The notes under the pieces were generated by a model, which saw nothing but the letters and a program-made list of their open reading frames with translations, was not told where the DNA came from and ran no database searches. Below, one piece after another: positions 5,323-6,112 of a DNA stretch of 6,112 bases. Position 1 is the stretch's first letter. Each line of letters begins with the position of its first letter. The translations under genes and the position numbers were made by a program. The stretch is taken from the NCBI GenBank assembly GCA_947311285.1, contig CAMZKS010000113.1, positions 1-6,112 of the forward strand, read 5' to 3'. The stretch is from an uncultured bacterium. Its GTDB lineage: Bacteria > Patescibacteriota > Gracilibacteria > UBA4473.

Positions 5323-6112
5323 ATGACTAAAATGTATTACGATGCTGATATCGATACGGCGAAAATTTTATCGAAAAAAATTGCGATCTTAGGATGTGGC
5401 TCGCAAGGGCACGCTCATGCTTTGAATTTACAGGAATCGGGTGCAGAGGTTGTGGTTGGATTGCGATTGGAATCAGCGACTTGCGCTAGTGCAGAAAAGG
5501 CCGGTCTGAAGGTGATGAGCACAGAAGAAGCGGCTAAGTGGGGAGACGTTATTGTAATGCTCTTGCCAGATACGGTTCAGAAAAAAGTATATGAAAGTGT
5601 TGTGGCACCGCATATGAAGGCGGGTAAAAGTTTGGTTTTTGCGCATGGTTTTAATATTCGTTACGACCTTATTACACCACCTAAAGAGGTAGATGTTTGG
5701 ATGGTGGCACCAAAAGGGCCGGGGCATCGAGTACGAACGACTTACACCCAAGGATTCGGGGTTCCTGCTTTGTTTGCGGTTGAGCAAAATGCTTCGGGTG
5801 ATGCGAAAGATTTAGCGCTTGGTTACACGAAGTTGATTGGTGCAGGGCGCGCAGGAGTACTTGAAACAACTTTCACAGAAGAAACAGAAACAGATCTCTT
5901 TGGTGAACAAGCAGTGCTTTGTGGTGAAGCGACATCACTTGTTCAAGCTGGTTTTGAGACATTGGTTGAAGCGGGATATGCACCAGAGTTAGCTTACTTT
6001 GAGTGTTTACATGAGTTGAAACTTATTGTTGATTTGATGTTTGAGGGTGGTATCGCTGATATGCGTTACTCTATCTCAAATACAGCTGAATATGGTGATT
6101 ATGTTTCTGGTA
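5323..6112 (+). CDS. ilvC: Ketol-acid reductoisomerase IlvC, 3' end cut off by window edge
   Basis: IlvC isomerises and reduces acetolactate or acetohydroxybutyrate, the second step of valine, leucine and isoleucine synthesis, using Mg2+ and NAD(P)H. 263 residues are visible; about 65-75 more are expected for the short class I form. The Rossmann fold starts with GCGSQGHAHALNL (24-36). The cofactor-specificity loop reads GLRLESATCASAE (46-58): R48, S51 and T53 could bind the NADPH phosphate, although the usual SSSW/SASW pattern is altered to SATC. H108 (FAHGF) and K131 (APKGPGH) follow. The knotted C-terminal domain has metal ligands D191 and E195 (TDLFGEQAVLCG), E227 and E231 (YFECLHEL), and the substrate serine of SISNTAEYG (250-258). 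The ATG at 5323 gives the normal family start; a second ATG at 5332 is in frame. It is transcribed divergently from purA-dnaA and has its own good promoter. Confidence 0.97.
   Translation, partial: MTKMYYDADIDTAKILSKKIAILGCGSQGHAHALNLQESGAEVVVGLRLESATCASAEKAGLKVMSTEEAAKWGDVIVMLLPDTVQKKVYESVVAPHMKAGKSLVFAHGFNIRYDLITPPKEVDVWMVAPKGPGHRVRTTYTQGFGVPALFAVEQNASGDAKDLALGYTKLIGAGRAGVLETTFTEETETDLFGEQAVLCGEATSLVQAGFETLVEAGYAPELAYFECLHELKLIVDLMFEGGIADMRYSISNTAEYGDYVSG

Noticed and set aside
5473..5869. Two overlapping minus-strand open frames of 104 and 62 codons
   Set aside because: Both are antisense to the conserved IlvC coding region; compositions rich in His, Cys and Arg are typical of shadow frames.

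Overview
The window is a 6.1 kb, AT-rich bacterial chromosomal segment with conserved housekeeping genes in three transcription units, plus two small unrecognised genes. In order: a replicative DNA helicase DnaB on the minus strand, running off the left edge (1-1040); a small secreted basic protein on the minus strand (1156-1797); a small single-pass membrane protein on the plus strand (1999-2313); the replication initiator DnaA (2415-3833) and adenylosuccinate synthetase PurA (3833-5122), both on the minus strand; and ketol-acid reductoisomerase IlvC on the plus strand, running off the right edge (5323-6112). No tRNA, rRNA, CRISPR array, insertion sequence or phage gene was seen.

The best-supported layout feature is a purA-dnaA operon read leftward. 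The purA stop and the dnaA start share one base (TAATG at 3833), so the initiator is probably translationally coupled to an AMP-biosynthesis enzyme. The usual partner of dnaA, dnaN, is not adjacent. The divergent 200-bp region between purA and ilvC holds promoter-like elements for both sides, a perfect 7-bp inverted repeat, DnaA-box-like nonamers and a purA-proximal hairpin. This is the most regulation-dense stretch here. Strong stem-loop terminators follow the secreted-protein gene (1085-1122) and lie between the membrane-protein gene and dnaA (2342-2370).

The organism cannot be named from this sequence. Every start is ATG, none has a recognisable Shine-Dalgarno sequence, and two genes have promoter-like elements so close to the ATG that their mRNAs may be nearly leaderless. 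The visible stops are TAA (three) and TAG (one). Gene length and reading frames fit the standard code. Gene divergence and the small membrane protein (YQxGYQxAI...CQP...I(S/N)xxCL pattern) make me lean towards Patescibacteria/CPR, perhaps the Gracilibacteria-Peregrinibacteria side. This is an inference from memory and of low to moderate confidence.

Functionally the window joins replication initiation (DnaA), fork unwinding (DnaB), purine nucleotide supply (PurA) and branched-chain amino acid synthesis (IlvC). I do not see a clear novel multi-gene system. The interesting points are regulatory architecture and residue-level departures in conserved enzymes.
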